Source of the DNA: a virus
Virus record (IMG/VR): IMGVR_UViG_3300047095_000535
Coordinates: 19,708 to 83,707 of that record
DNA length: 64,000 nucleotides
Reading direction: 5' to 3' (one strand)
This document shows positions 33,545 to 41,303 of the stretch, one piece after another. The position numbers were made by a program, and so were the translations under genes. How positions within the stretch are numbered: the first letter of the stretch is position 1; each line of letters begins with the position of its first letter. Under the pieces are notes generated by a model. It had not been told where the DNA came from and searched no databases. It was given only the letters and a program-made list of their open reading frames with translations.

Positions 33545-34246
33545 ATGGAAACATACCAAATTATTACCGACGAGAAGGCTTTGAGAGAGTACATTGACTG
33601 GCTTCCTGATTGTCAAGAACATGAACAATTTTATCTGACTTTATTCGCTAGAAAAAAGTATTGCCCGTCAGTTAAATGGATTAAAAGCGATAAAGGACAG
33701 CTTTGTAGAAAAACGTCTAAAAAAGAGTTTATTTTTGATAAGATCGCACAGATGGAATGTAAGCTCGGTGCTTATAAGATGGACGGAAATCCAGTTCCTC
33801 AAGAAGCGTTAGCGTGTTATATCAGCGTATCTCCAAGAGATTTATGGAAGGCTACAGTGCGTAGCATTGGGCAATTGGCGAAGGTATTGGAGTGTAATGG
33901 AAAGAACTCCAATCCCCATCAGGAGGTAATGAGTGAAATCCAGCGGGTTCCCGGTACCCGGAAGTTTGTAATGTTCGATATCGACGAGAAGAACGATGAT
34001 GTTTTAAGAGAGGTTGTCTCTACCGTGGATGGATATTGTGATGTGGTGGAAACCCGTGGAGGGTACCATGTCTTCGTTCGCAAGGACTCTATCGACAAGA
34101 TCACTGATAAGATGTGGTATAAGAAGATCGCGAACCATTCCGACGTTACAGGCGATGCCATGTCCGTCCCATGTGGGACTTTTCAAGGGGGCCACACTCC
34201 CAAGTTTGTATACAAGTATAGAGAGGCACCATATGATACCGATTGA
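33545..34246 (+). CDS. Primase/polymerase-like (AEP-type) protein
   Basis: A 233-residue protein. The segment FVMFDIDEKND (about residue 140) looks like an hDhD catalytic motif and ETRGGYHVFVRK (about 167) like the sxH motif of archaeo-eukaryotic primases; a later Asp in SDVTGDAM could be the third acid. The N-terminal half is not recognised. Similar small proteins occur in phages, function not established. The upstream promoter may have been disturbed by the homing endonuclease insertion; no box is seen. Confidence 0.5.
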   Translation: METYQIITDEKALREYIDWLPDCQEHEQFYLTLFARKKYCPSVKWIKSDKGQLCRKTSKKEFIFDKIAQMECKLGAYKMDGNPVPQEALACYISVSPRDLWKATVRSIGQLAKVLECNGKNSNPHQEVMSEIQRVPGTRKFVMFDIDEKNDDVLREVVSTVDGYCDVVETRGGYHVFVRKDSIDKITDKMWYKKIANHSDVTGDAMSVPCGTFQGGHTPKFVYKYREAPYDTD

Positions 34247-34415
34247 TATTGACACTAATACGTTTAGACGTAGATCAAAGATTTCTATTATGTATGTTTG
34301 CCTTTGGGTTTACTTACCATTTGCAATGGTTGCTGCATGGAACACCCTTAGAGGTCCATCAGGAGCGGAATATGATGTTTGTGGTATGAGGAACGATCTA
34401 ATGAAATACTGGTAA
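34233..34415 (+). CDS. Small membrane protein, 60 aa
   Basis: One clear hydrophobic segment, ISIMYVCLWVYLPFAMVAAW, follows a basic N-terminus (RRRSK), so the N-terminus likely faces the cytoplasm. Start ATG 34233 lies 14 bases inside the previous gene. An ORF starting at 34014 in the same frame only shadows that gene. Function unknown. Confidence 0.58.
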   Translation: MIPIDIDTNTFRRRSKISIMYVCLWVYLPFAMVAAWNTLRGPSGAEYDVCGMRNDLMKYW

Positions 34416-34687
34416 TGAAAGATGTAGTATATACTAGTTTTTACGAGTTACAACAGGTCTTAGAATCTGTTTCATCGGGGCATTATGAATATAATGATAG
34501 GTATGCCGAATACGCTTGTGCTTATTGTGGGGGCAACCAGCATTGGCGAGACGCCACGGAAGAGGCTCAAGATGGTTCTATGCATAGGCCGGATTGTATT
34601 AGGTTGGTTGCACAGAGGTTATTAGAAGAAACTGTTTTAATCGAGCCAGAGGAACCTATAGAAAATGAAAGCCAACATGACAGTTGA
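34415..34687 (+). CDS. Small protein with CxxC / HxxxC zinc-like motif
   Basis: A 90-residue protein started at ATG 34415 (TAATG coupling). The middle carries CAYCGGNQHW and HRPDCIRLVAQRLL, a likely zinc-binding helix. Acidic C-terminus. It overlaps the next gene by 23 bases. Function unknown. Confidence 0.55.
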   Translation: MKDVVYTSFYELQQVLESVSSGHYEYNDRYAEYACAYCGGNQHWRDATEEAQDGSMHRPDCIRLVAQRLLEETVLIEPEEPIENESQHDS

Positions 34688-35084
34688 AAAGACATTAAAG
34701 CTGATACACCGTCTTACTGACAAGCTCAACGAGTTAAAGGGTAGTATAGACGATCAGGTGTGTAAGGCCGCGTTTAAATACGCCATGGCCGATCCTAGTA
34801 AGCATGGGAATCCTAGTCATGCCGCTGATTTTGGCAATAGGTGGGACGTGGAGAATCCACAGACAGTTTCATGTAAATGGGATGATAGTTGGTCCTATGA
34901 AGGGTATGATAGCGGAGAGATTTATGTTCCTATTGCCTTTATATATGACGAGCAGGCTTTAGACCAGTATGTGCAGAAGTGTACAGAGGATCGACTTTCA
35001 AAGGAAGAACAGCAACGCGAACTTGAGCTACGCAACAAAAAGAAGCTGCTCGAAAAGCTTAAGAAAGAACTTGGAGAATCATGA
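34665..35084 (+). CDS. Hypothetical protein, 139 aa, coiled-coil C-terminus
   Basis: An N-terminal helix (TLKLIHRLTDKLNELKGSID), an aromatic middle (WDDSWSYEGYDSGEIYVPIA) and a long charged C-terminal helix, probably coiled coil. Start could also be the ATG at 34677. It overlaps the following gene by four bases; both end in 'LLEKLKKELGES'-like helices, so they may be related or form a heteromer. Confidence 0.52.
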   Translation: MKANMTVEKTLKLIHRLTDKLNELKGSIDDQVCKAAFKYAMADPSKHGNPSHAADFGNRWDVENPQTVSCKWDDSWSYEGYDSGEIYVPIAFIYDEQALDQYVQKCTEDRLSKEEQQRELELRNKKKLLEKLKKELGES

Positions 35085-35512
35085 AAGTTAAACTAATTAT
35101 AGCAGATGTGGTAACTACTGCCACATACAACCCTGACGACTATGACGATTACAGTGAGGTCTCTAAGATTTTTGCGGACGAATATAGTCAGTGGGAGGAA
35201 GTGGATGTGTATACACAGCTTGGCGACTTGAGGGGGTTCGTCTGTGATTTCAATACACAAGCTAGACAAACTAAGAGTCATAAGTTCGCTTTTATAGTGG
35301 AGGAGTCTACGCAGATCCCTATCAAATCCGCCCTCGCGGAAATGGTGGAGAAACGGAGAAAAGAACTAGAGGCGGCGAAAGCAGCGAGAGAAGAATATGA
35401 GAAGAGGGAAGCGGATAAAAAGAAGGCGAAGGCAATGAAAAAAGCCGCGAAGACTGAAGCAGAGCGAAAGAAGCTTTTAGAGGAACTGAAGAAGGAATTC
35501 GGGGAAGCTTGA
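35081..35512 (+). CDS. Hypothetical protein, 143 aa, coiled-coil C-terminus
   Basis: The first 80 residues look globular (KVKLIIADVVTTATYNPDDY); the last 60 form a Lys/Glu/Ala-rich helix ending LLEELKKEFGEA, similar to the end of the previous protein. Coupled by ATGA overlap. Function unknown. Confidence 0.52.
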   Translation: MKVKLIIADVVTTATYNPDDYDDYSEVSKIFADEYSQWEEVDVYTQLGDLRGFVCDFNTQARQTKSHKFAFIVEESTQIPIKSALAEMVEKRRKELEAAKAAREEYEKREADKKKAKAMKKAAKTEAERKKLLEELKKEFGEA

Positions 35513-35516
35513 GAGT

Positions 35517-35534
35517 TAAACACTAGGGTATAAT
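35517..35534 (+). promoter_or_regulatory. Early-type promoter (TAAACACTAG box)
   Basis: Box at 35517-35526, -10-like TATAAT at 35529-35534, six bases to ATG 35541. Confidence 0.75.
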
Positions 35535-35540
35535 CACAGT

Positions 35541-35741
35541 ATGAAACTACCTAAAGGCAAACCTACATTGGATCATTTAAACGACTACGCCAGTTTGTTT
35601 AGCTTTATTGGTAACGGGTTGGATTCGGCTAGAAATATACAAGGGTTGTCAAAAGGCGATAAGGAAGAACTTTGGGACATGGTGCTAACTTGCGCGAGAT
35701 GCTCTGCCGTGTTAGACAGAATAGAGATGCTTAACAGGTAA
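35541..35741 (+). CDS. Hypothetical protein, 66 aa
   Basis: Small, mostly helical, with SARNIQGLSKGDKEELWDMV. Not recognised. Directly behind a strong early-type promoter. Confidence 0.52.
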   Translation: MKLPKGKPTLDHLNDYASLFSFIGNGLDSARNIQGLSKGDKEELWDMVLTCARCSAVLDRIEMLNR

Positions 35742-35746
35742 CAATT

Positions 35747-36151
35747 ATGATCAATATAAACGCATTTAATAACGTAATCACCGGGACGTTCGACGAATGT
35801 CATACTGCTTTCGATAAGGTTGTGGGAAAACTCGAAAAGAGGAGTTGGCCGCTTAATGGTGGTGGATGCGCGGAGGAATGGGTGTATTTTTCAATGTATG
35901 ACTATGTTGACAACGACAGCGTTGATGCGGGTGTTATATATCCTGATTTCGAGGCGAATCCGTTGATTACCGAAGGTACCTTGAAAGTGGTTATCGATGA
36001 TTGGCTTAATACGTCTGTGTTTTTAACCAATCCGAGAATAAACGATGTTTTCCGGTTTTTCGCGAACAACCACGACGGCCATCACGGGTTTCTTGAAGGA
36101 GTGTATTATAGTTACAATGATGGTGCGCTACACTTGATATCGGGATCATGA
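35747..36151 (+). CDS. Hypothetical protein, 134 aa
   Basis: Beta-rich, aromatic, with NGGGCAEEWVYFSMYDYVDN and HDGHHGFLEGVYYSYNDGAL. The histidine pair HDGHH might bind metal. Not recognised. It overlaps the next gene by four bases. Confidence 0.52.
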   Translation: MININAFNNVITGTFDECHTAFDKVVGKLEKRSWPLNGGGCAEEWVYFSMYDYVDNDSVDAGVIYPDFEANPLITEGTLKVVIDDWLNTSVFLTNPRINDVFRFFANNHDGHHGFLEGVYYSYNDGALHLISGS

Positions 36152-36303
36152 ACATAATCGTTAAAACTTTTGAATGGATTAAAGGTATCGTCCTACCTAC
36201 TCCCAAACCGCCTATTAGATACGGTGGATGGCATTTTTGTTATGAGTGTGGGCAGATAGTGATGAACGGAACTCCACATACTTGTACTAAACGTAAACCA
36301 TAA
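36148..36303 (+). CDS. Small zinc-ribbon-like protein, 51 aa
   Basis: Starts at ATG 36148 by ATGA overlap. The C-terminal half carries CYECGQIV and TPHTC, a CxxC...HxC metal site, and ends in basic residues. Function unknown. Confidence 0.55.
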   Translation: MNIIVKTFEWIKGIVLPTPKPPIRYGGWHFCYECGQIVMNGTPHTCTKRKP

Positions 36304-36315
36304 AAACATAAACAT

Positions 36316-36510
36316 ATGATAATAACTATCTATTTTTTAATAAGTGCGGTGTTCGGGCTAGGGACATGGGTTTACATGGGAATGAACCCAATAGAAAGGT
36401 CGGCAGGTGGACTGGTTGTGATATCTATAGCTTGGCCGATTGTCCTTATTCTTGGGTTGGTTATAGGTTTTGACTACCTTATAAAAAAGAGCTTTACAAT
36501 TTTTGACTAA
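36316..36510 (+). CDS. Small membrane protein, two TM segments
   Basis: A 64-residue protein: IITIYFLISAVFGLGTWVYM and GGLVVISIAWPIVLILGLVI are two transmembrane-like segments with a short loop between. Could act in lysis or membrane remodelling; no evidence beyond topology. Confidence 0.58.
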   Translation: MIITIYFLISAVFGLGTWVYMGMNPIERSAGGLVVISIAWPIVLILGLVIGFDYLIKKSFTIFD

Positions 36511-36514
36511 TCAT

Positions 36515-36790
36515 ATGAAAGAAACTTTGAAACTAACAGGAGAACGAGGACAGGATATTGTATACGGATACGATGATGAGTATGTACTCGTAGAAGAGAA
36601 GATCGTAGGTACTTCGCGATGGTGTACTATCCATGAGATAGTAGTTAAAAGGGTTGAGGATGGGAAATTTTTCAAATCCGGGTATCGACAGGGGGCCACG
36701 GAAATACAGGACGAGCGGCCATATGAGTATGGTGATGCGTTATTTGAAGAGGTTTCTGCGGTGGAGAAAACGGTAATAGTTTACGAATAA
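36515..36790 (+). CDS. Hypothetical protein, 91 aa
   Basis: Started at ATG 36515, four bases after the previous stop; a TTG at 36503 is an alternative. Beta-rich (KLTGERGQDIVYGYDDEYVL), with RYGQ-type surfaces. Not recognised. Confidence 0.5.
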   Translation: MKETLKLTGERGQDIVYGYDDEYVLVEEKIVGTSRWCTIHEIVVKRVEDGKFFKSGYRQGATEIQDERPYEYGDALFEEVSAVEKTVIVYE

Positions 36791-36809
36791 TAGAACACGA
36801 ACTAAAAAT

Positions 36810-37757
36810 ATGGGATGCTGGAACGGTACATGCGCGATTACGAATCTTCCGATTTATGCGGGGGAAAAGGTATATGTTTTCTTCTTGAGGGAAGGGGCGT
36901 TTTATGATAAATATATAGGCAATCATTGTGACCCTGATAACTACTATTCCCTAGACCCTCTATATTTTGAGGGGGAGTACAATGACTATGGATCGGTTGA
37001 AAACATCACCGGAGACCTTGTGGATGTCATATTAGATAGACTCAAAGACGAATTGGTGGAAATGGAACAGGGAGAGAATCAGTACCATGACGTCGAAGTT
37101 AAGAAAGAAGGGCTGACGTTGGAGAAGGTTCTTGACATAGACCATGAAAGTCGTCTGTTCGTGGTTGCTGATGGTTTTGATCAACAACACGGAGCGGATA
37201 AACAGCGGTTGACCCATATTACCATTCGCAAGGGGGTGTTGGATAGGATTCTTGAAACTTATAAATGGGAGAGTTACGTCGAAGTCTCAGACGGCAAATA
37301 CGAGGACGTGGTTATGTCTTTTTCCAGTCTTTATGACGAAGATATAATCGAGTCAATTAGACTGGACCTGCAAAAAGCTTGGGAAAGTAAGACCAAGTTT
37401 AGAGAAATGTACGTGGCATTTCCTGAGCTTATATTCTCGTCGGTAGAGTCGGCAGTTTGGAGAGGTATTATTGCAGGTCGTTCTAATGGTAATGGAATAG
37501 ATCGGCTGGCGTGTCGGCTGGCGAGTCAAATGTGTAATGATCCGATAAAGTTTAAAGCCCTAATGCGGCAGGTTTTAACCCGGGTATGGTTGAACCGGTT
37601 CTATAATGATAGTCGTAGAATGTGGTTCAAGCCATCAGGGTGCGGTAGTCAAAACTCTAACACCGAAGCACAACGAATTATCGCACAAGTTACTATGGAC
37701 GGTATTCAGGACATGAAGCAGTATGGTATTGATAACGGGTGGGAGGAAGATGAATAA
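36810..37757 (+). CDS. Conserved phage protein (MGCWNGTC type)
   Basis: A 315-residue protein. The N-terminus MGCWNGTCAITNLPIYAGEK is a strongly conserved signature of a phage-encoded family whose function is unknown; the two cysteines close to the start suggest metal binding. The middle has acidic helices and a segment RLACRLASQMCNDPIKFKAL. It overlaps the following gene by one base (TAATG). Confidence 0.68.
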   Translation: MGCWNGTCAITNLPIYAGEKVYVFFLREGAFYDKYIGNHCDPDNYYSLDPLYFEGEYNDYGSVENITGDLVDVILDRLKDELVEMEQGENQYHDVEVKKEGLTLEKVLDIDHESRLFVVADGFDQQHGADKQRLTHITIRKGVLDRILETYKWESYVEVSDGKYEDVVMSFSSLYDEDIIESIRLDLQKAWESKTKFREMYVAFPELIFSSVESAVWRGIIAGRSNGNGIDRLACRLASQMCNDPIKFKALMRQVLTRVWLNRFYNDSRRMWFKPSGCGSQNSNTEAQRIIAQVTMDGIQDMKQYGIDNGWEEDE

Positions 37758-37984
37758 TGACAATAGAAGTACCAACAGAACTGGAAGAGGACTTTATCAA
37801 CTTTCTTATCGTATCCCTCAATATGTTCGCTGAAGACGAATTGACGATGATGACGGAATCGGAACGAGAGGTTATAGACTTTTTGGAGAACCTAGTCGGC
37901 AAGGGAAATATCGGTCGGTTTACTTCATTGGAGGATAAAAGCAAGGCCATGCGAATGATAACGTCTATAATGAATAGGGTATGA
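37757..37984 (+). CDS. Hypothetical protein, 75 aa
   Basis: Helical and acidic (TELEEDFINFLIVSLNMFAE). Coupled to genes on both sides by one- and four-base overlaps. Function unknown. Confidence 0.5.
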   Translation: MTIEVPTELEEDFINFLIVSLNMFAEDELTMMTESEREVIDFLENLVGKGNIGRFTSLEDKSKAMRMITSIMNRV

Positions 37985-38355
37985 AGAAGAAAACCGTAAA
38001 AAATAAAGAGGGCGACATGAAAGACCGGGAATATTTCGCGGCCTATATTGGACCTATTGATCGGGTGGAGTTGGATAAAACAAATCCTATGGGGGAGGGC
38101 AAGCTTCGATCCTATTTACAACAGGCGTTTCATGAGGTTGCGGGACATTGGGCGGATACGTGTTCTAGTGGATGGGGAGTTAAACCTGATATGATCCATC
38201 ATCTTAGTTTTGCCCATTGGGACGAAGATACTAAAAAAGGAGTAGTGGATTCTTACATTTGGGAAAGTAAAAAGATGCCTAGATGTGTTAAGGCATGGTA
38301 CCTGTTACTGGAATCCGAAGGGGTGTATAAGAAAGGGGATAATAAGGGATTATGA
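37981..38355 (+). CDS. Hypothetical protein, 124 aa
   Basis: A basic N-tail (MKKKTVKNKEGDM) precedes a compact Trp- and His-rich region (HEVAGHWADTCSSGWGVKPD). The motif FHEVAGHWAD superficially recalls a metalloprotease HExxH, but the spacing is HEVAGH and no other support is seen. It overlaps the phosphatase gene by four bases. Confidence 0.5.
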   Translation: MKKKTVKNKEGDMKDREYFAAYIGPIDRVELDKTNPMGEGKLRSYLQQAFHEVAGHWADTCSSGWGVKPDMIHHLSFAHWDEDTKKGVVDSYIWESKKMPRCVKAWYLLLESEGVYKKGDNKGL

Positions 38356-38972
38356 GACTGTTTTTAATTAGGCACGGCCAGTCCGAAGGCAACGTTGATA
38401 AAACCAAGTACTTTGAGAAGTTGGATTGTGAAATCGAACTTACGGAGTTGGGGGGTACCCAAGCGGTGACAGCGGCGTTGGATATAGCTGATTATTGTGA
38501 CGAGTCCCGATTTGCAGGCAACATATTCTACAGTCCATATATACGGGCGGAACAAACGGCCCATATCATATGTGATAAGCTGGAGAGCTATGGCAGCTAT
38601 GTTATATGTTATGAATGCGACCCGAGACTTCGTGAGAGGGAATGGGGAGGACTCAGGGACATTGTAATGTCTGGGCAGAAAACGGAAAGTCACTTCAATT
38701 TCTTCTATAGACCGGATGGAGGCGAGTCGTTCGCTGATTGTTATGATCGGGTGGCGTCTTTCCACCAATGGTTGCTTACTTATCACCCACAGGACGACAA
38801 TATCATTGTGGCGCATGGCGAGTTCAACAAGCTTTATGCGATGTATCTGATGCGGTGGACTTTGAAGGAATTTGATAAATGGAGGACTCCTAGAAACGGA
38901 GAAGTCATGTATTTCAATGACAGTGATTTAAGTGCGGAAACTCCACTCGCTCTAAAGGTCGATAAACACTAG
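38352..38972 (+). CDS. Histidine phosphatase (phosphoglycerate-mutase-like)
   Basis: A 206-residue protein with the catalytic RHG (residues 7-9 in FLIRHGQSEGN), a second SPYIRAEQTA, REREWGG and the late catalytic VAHGEFN. Members hydrolyse phospho-sugars, nucleotides or phospho-proteins. The stop codon TAG is the last three bases of the next promoter box, so the protein ends in promoter-encoded DKH. Confidence 0.85.
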   Translation: MRLFLIRHGQSEGNVDKTKYFEKLDCEIELTELGGTQAVTAALDIADYCDESRFAGNIFYSPYIRAEQTAHIICDKLESYGSYVICYECDPRLREREWGGLRDIVMSGQKTESHFNFFYRPDGGESFADCYDRVASFHQWLLTYHPQDDNIIVAHGEFNKLYAMYLMRWTLKEFDKWRTPRNGEVMYFNDSDLSAETPLALKVDKH

Positions 38973-38980
38973 GATATTAT
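38963..38980 (+). promoter_or_regulatory. Early-type promoter (TAAACACTAG box)
   Basis: Box at 38963-38972, -10-like TATTAT at 38975-38980, six bases to GTG 38987. An out-of-frame ATG at 38985 lies two bases earlier and would give no protein. Confidence 0.75.
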
Positions 38981-38986
38981 CAACAT

Positions 38987-39349
38987 GTGTCAACTGAACT
39001 TTACGCTATTACATTTAAGGAAACTGGAGAGGTTTTAAACGCCAAGTTGTTTTCACAGTATTGGAAGACCTATGGCGGCAGCCAGTTATACGGATGGAGA
39101 ATGCCGAAGAAGATATACACTACCTTGGGAAAAGCCAAGAGTGGATTCGCACATGTTCCATATGACTTGAAACCCCACTTGGAGATATCAATTTTCACTC
39201 GCTCGTCTGCTGTGATGGACGGAGAAACTCTGAGAGACGACCAAGAGGAACGACGGGCTAAGAAGGATCAAGCTAGAAAAGAACGTTTAGCTAAGTATAG
39301 ACTTAAACAGGCGCAAGAGGAACTGAATAAAGCACAAGCGGCGTTTTGA
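38987..39349 (+). CDS. Hypothetical protein, 120 aa, charged C-tail
   Basis: GTG start at the exact promoter spacing. The N-terminal 80 residues (ELYAITFKETGEVLNAKLF) look like a small phage domain; the last 40 residues are an extended Lys/Arg/Glu/Ala helix. Function unknown. Confidence 0.58.
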   Translation: MSTELYAITFKETGEVLNAKLFSQYWKTYGGSQLYGWRMPKKIYTTLGKAKSGFAHVPYDLKPHLEISIFTRSSAVMDGETLRDDQEERRAKKDQARKERLAKYRLKQAQEELNKAQAAF

Positions 39350-39364
39350 AACAGAAGGGTACTA

Positions 39365-39898
39365 ATGTCTAAGAAGTTTTACGCGGGGATCGGGAGTCGT
39401 GAGACACCTACATATGTTCGGCGCGACTTGACCGAAATAGCGAGAATCTTGGAGGGAAGGGGATATACTTTAAGATCTGGAAACGCCATAGGCGCGGATC
39501 AGGCGTTTGCTATGGGCGCGAAAAACGCTCAAATATGGTTGCCATGGGCGGGATTTGAAAACGATTTCAAACTATGTTATCCTAATCATGATTATAGACT
39601 GGTTGATATATCCACGGATATGGAAGCGGTTGAATCGGTCCATAAGTTCCACAAGTCACCATATAGGTTGACCCCAAACGGGGTGTTTTTCATGCAACGG
39701 AATTATAGACAAGTGGTAGGGTTGAATGAACCCGATTCATTGTTTATCGTATGTTGGACTCCCGAGGGGGAAGAGACCGGAGGAACTGGTCAAGCTATTA
39801 GAATCGCGAAAAGCCTATATATACCTGTTTTTAATGTTTTTAATTCAACTGCCAAACAACTTTTTTCAGAAATCGATAAATTGGAGATGTTATCATGA
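39365..39898 (+). CDS. SLOG-like Rossmann protein
   Basis: A 177-residue protein with GIGSRETP (residues 8-15) and TLRSGNAIGADQAFAMGA (about 36-53): the signature of the SLOG/YspA-like Rossmann family found in many phages. SLOG folds bind nucleotide or NAD-derived ligands, for example in the Thoeris effector ThsA. A stand-alone protein of this kind in a phage could process or sequester such ligands, but no function has been shown for this group. It overlaps the next gene by four bases. Confidence 0.75.
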   Translation: MSKKFYAGIGSRETPTYVRRDLTEIARILEGRGYTLRSGNAIGADQAFAMGAKNAQIWLPWAGFENDFKLCYPNHDYRLVDISTDMEAVESVHKFHKSPYRLTPNGVFFMQRNYRQVVGLNEPDSLFIVCWTPEGEETGGTGQAIRIAKSLYIPVFNVFNSTAKQLFSEIDKLEMLS

Positions 39899-40413
39899 AT
39901 ATATTCACAAGCCCTTACTATAGGCACGATTCATGGAGACGAGTTAAGGCGTGGTTCAACCCTCGTCAAAAATGGCTGACCAAGGCGATTGGAAACACAT
40001 GGATGGATCTGGATGGGGTGATCGAGACTACTCTATTTGAATGTATCAAGAGATATGTTGAAGCGGAAGAAGGATTGATAAGGGATTGGACTGGAAAAGA
40101 ACTAGTAAAAGCTGAATTGGAAAGAGCGTATAAATATGCCAAACACGATAGACCTTTATTGCAAAAGGAGTTGGATGAGTCGTATCCTAAGTGTGTCGGG
40201 AACGGTGATATGTTTGCTCGCGTTGCTGTACCTATCGATAAAGGTGATGGCAAAACTAGCTGCTACTACCAAATGAAATCCTGCGAGGAGTTATATGGGA
40301 TGCCCTATGAAGAAGCTTATCGGGAAGTCAACAGACTGGAGCAGTTGATCAAAGAGACCGATGATGATATATTGGGTACCATCGTGAAGTATAGGGAATA
40401 TATGTGGACGTGA
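39895..40413 (+). CDS. Conserved phage protein, 172 aa
   Basis: A family I recognise by W.NPRQKWLTKAI.NTW..LDG followed by TLFECIKRYVEAEEG and a C-terminal RLEQLIKETDDDI with a final REYMWT. It is common in large phages, without known function. Followed immediately by a promoter box. Confidence 0.62.
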   Translation: MNIFTSPYYRHDSWRRVKAWFNPRQKWLTKAIGNTWMDLDGVIETTLFECIKRYVEAEEGLIRDWTGKELVKAELERAYKYAKHDRPLLQKELDESYPKCVGNGDMFARVAVPIDKGDGKTSCYYQMKSCEELYGMPYEEAYREVNRLEQLIKETDDDILGTIVKYREYMWT

Positions 40414-40431
40414 TAAACACTAGGCCATACT
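40414..40431 (+). promoter_or_regulatory. Early-type promoter (TAAACACTAG box)
   Basis: Box at 40414-40423, -10-like CATACT at 40426-40431, five bases to ATG 40437. An in-frame ATG at 40404 would make a protein whose first residues are the translated box. Confidence 0.7.
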
Positions 40432-40436
40432 TCGGC

Positions 40437-40883
40437 ATGTTGAAAGCGGAAGGTAAAGTATTCGTAGATATACGAAAGAAGCGAGTGGTCGTTACCACTA
40501 CGTATGACTTCGTGCGGTACTACCAATGGTTCATACATAGGGCTTATTGGGTGTGGGTGGACCTTCCCTTCCATGGCAGTCATATTACCATAGCCAATGA
40601 CAAGTTACACAAGAATGTGAATTGGGCATGGGCGTATAAGAAGTACCATGGAAAGACCATTGAATGGGAGTATGACGAGGATATGATTATCGGAGGTTTC
40701 CGTAAAGGGTTTTATATGTTCTATATGAAGGTCTTTTCCAAAGACATGGAGGATATCAAAAAGGATATCGGAGTTCGTGAGAACGATGAATATCGCGGAC
40801 TTCATGTGACCCTTGGAAGTATTATGAAAGCTGGTGCTGTAGTAAGGTATTGGTGGCCCCCTATGATTGAGGTTAAACACTAG
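40437..40883 (+). CDS. 2H phosphoesterase, candidate Acb1-like anti-CBASS protein
   Basis: A 148-residue protein with two HxT motifs, HIT at 49-51 (HGSHITIAN) and HVT at 123-125 (RGLHVTLGS), the catalytic pair of 2H phosphoesterases. Length, motif spacing and a late Trp-rich tail resemble T4 Acb1 (57B, 152 residues, HxT near 44 and 113), which cleaves cyclic oligonucleotide signals of CBASS. It could equally be an RNA cyclic phosphodiesterase. Start set at ATG 40437 by the promoter. The protein ends in promoter-encoded EVKH. Confidence 0.75.
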   Translation: MLKAEGKVFVDIRKKRVVVTTTYDFVRYYQWFIHRAYWVWVDLPFHGSHITIANDKLHKNVNWAWAYKKYHGKTIEWEYDEDMIIGGFRKGFYMFYMKVFSKDMEDIKKDIGVRENDEYRGLHVTLGSIMKAGAVVRYWWPPMIEVKH

Positions 40884-40891
40884 GATACGCT
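40874..40891 (+). promoter_or_regulatory. Early-type promoter (TAAACACTAG box)
   Basis: Box at 40874-40883 (its TAG is the previous stop), -10-like TACGCT at 40886-40891, six bases to ATG 40898. Confidence 0.72.
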
Positions 40892-40897
40892 GAGGGC

Positions 40898-41302
40898 ATG
40901 AAACGACGATGTATCATTTTGAGAGGAACTGCGGGAGTGGGGAAGTCCACTTTCTGCGATCTTATCGCGGAACCAAAGGTTGTATGTTGCGCGGATTTTT
41001 TCTTTGAAAAAGATGGTGAATATAATTGGGACGGGGCGAAGTTGAGAGAAGCGCATGAACAGTCCGTCAACGCTTTTAAACAGGCGTTACTAGACCCTCA
41101 TGTGGATAATATCATTGTTGCTAATACCAATTGTAAGGAGCGTGACCTTTCAGTGTATATTGAAGAAGCCGAAAAGTTGAACATACCAGTTACGGTAGTG
41201 GTGTTGGAGAAAAGACATGACGGTGATAATCTTCATGGGGTACCTGATGAAGTGATTGCCCGACAAGAACAAAATCTAAGAAACAGTTTAAAGCTAAAAT
41301 AA
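40898..41302 (+). CDS. P-loop kinase (AAA_33 / PNK-like)
   Basis: A 134-residue kinase-sized protein with Walker A GTAGVGKST (10-18), a DFFFEKDG segment, NTNCKERDLSVYIEEAEK and a C-terminal RQEQNLR. It resembles the P-loop kinases of the N4BP2/T4 Pnk kinase-domain group, which phosphorylate 5' ends of nucleic acids; no phosphatase domain is attached. With the RNA ligases it could complete an end-repair set. Substrate unproven. Confidence 0.78.
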   Translation: MKRRCIILRGTAGVGKSTFCDLIAEPKVVCCADFFFEKDGEYNWDGAKLREAHEQSVNAFKQALLDPHVDNIIVANTNCKERDLSVYIEEAEKLNIPVTVVVLEKRHDGDNLHGVPDEVIARQEQNLRNSLKLK

Positions 41303-41303
41303 T

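Noticed and set aside
38085-38150. HEVAGH in the 37981 gene as a metalloprotease motif
   Set aside because: Spacing is not HExxH and the surrounding residues do not support a zinc protease.
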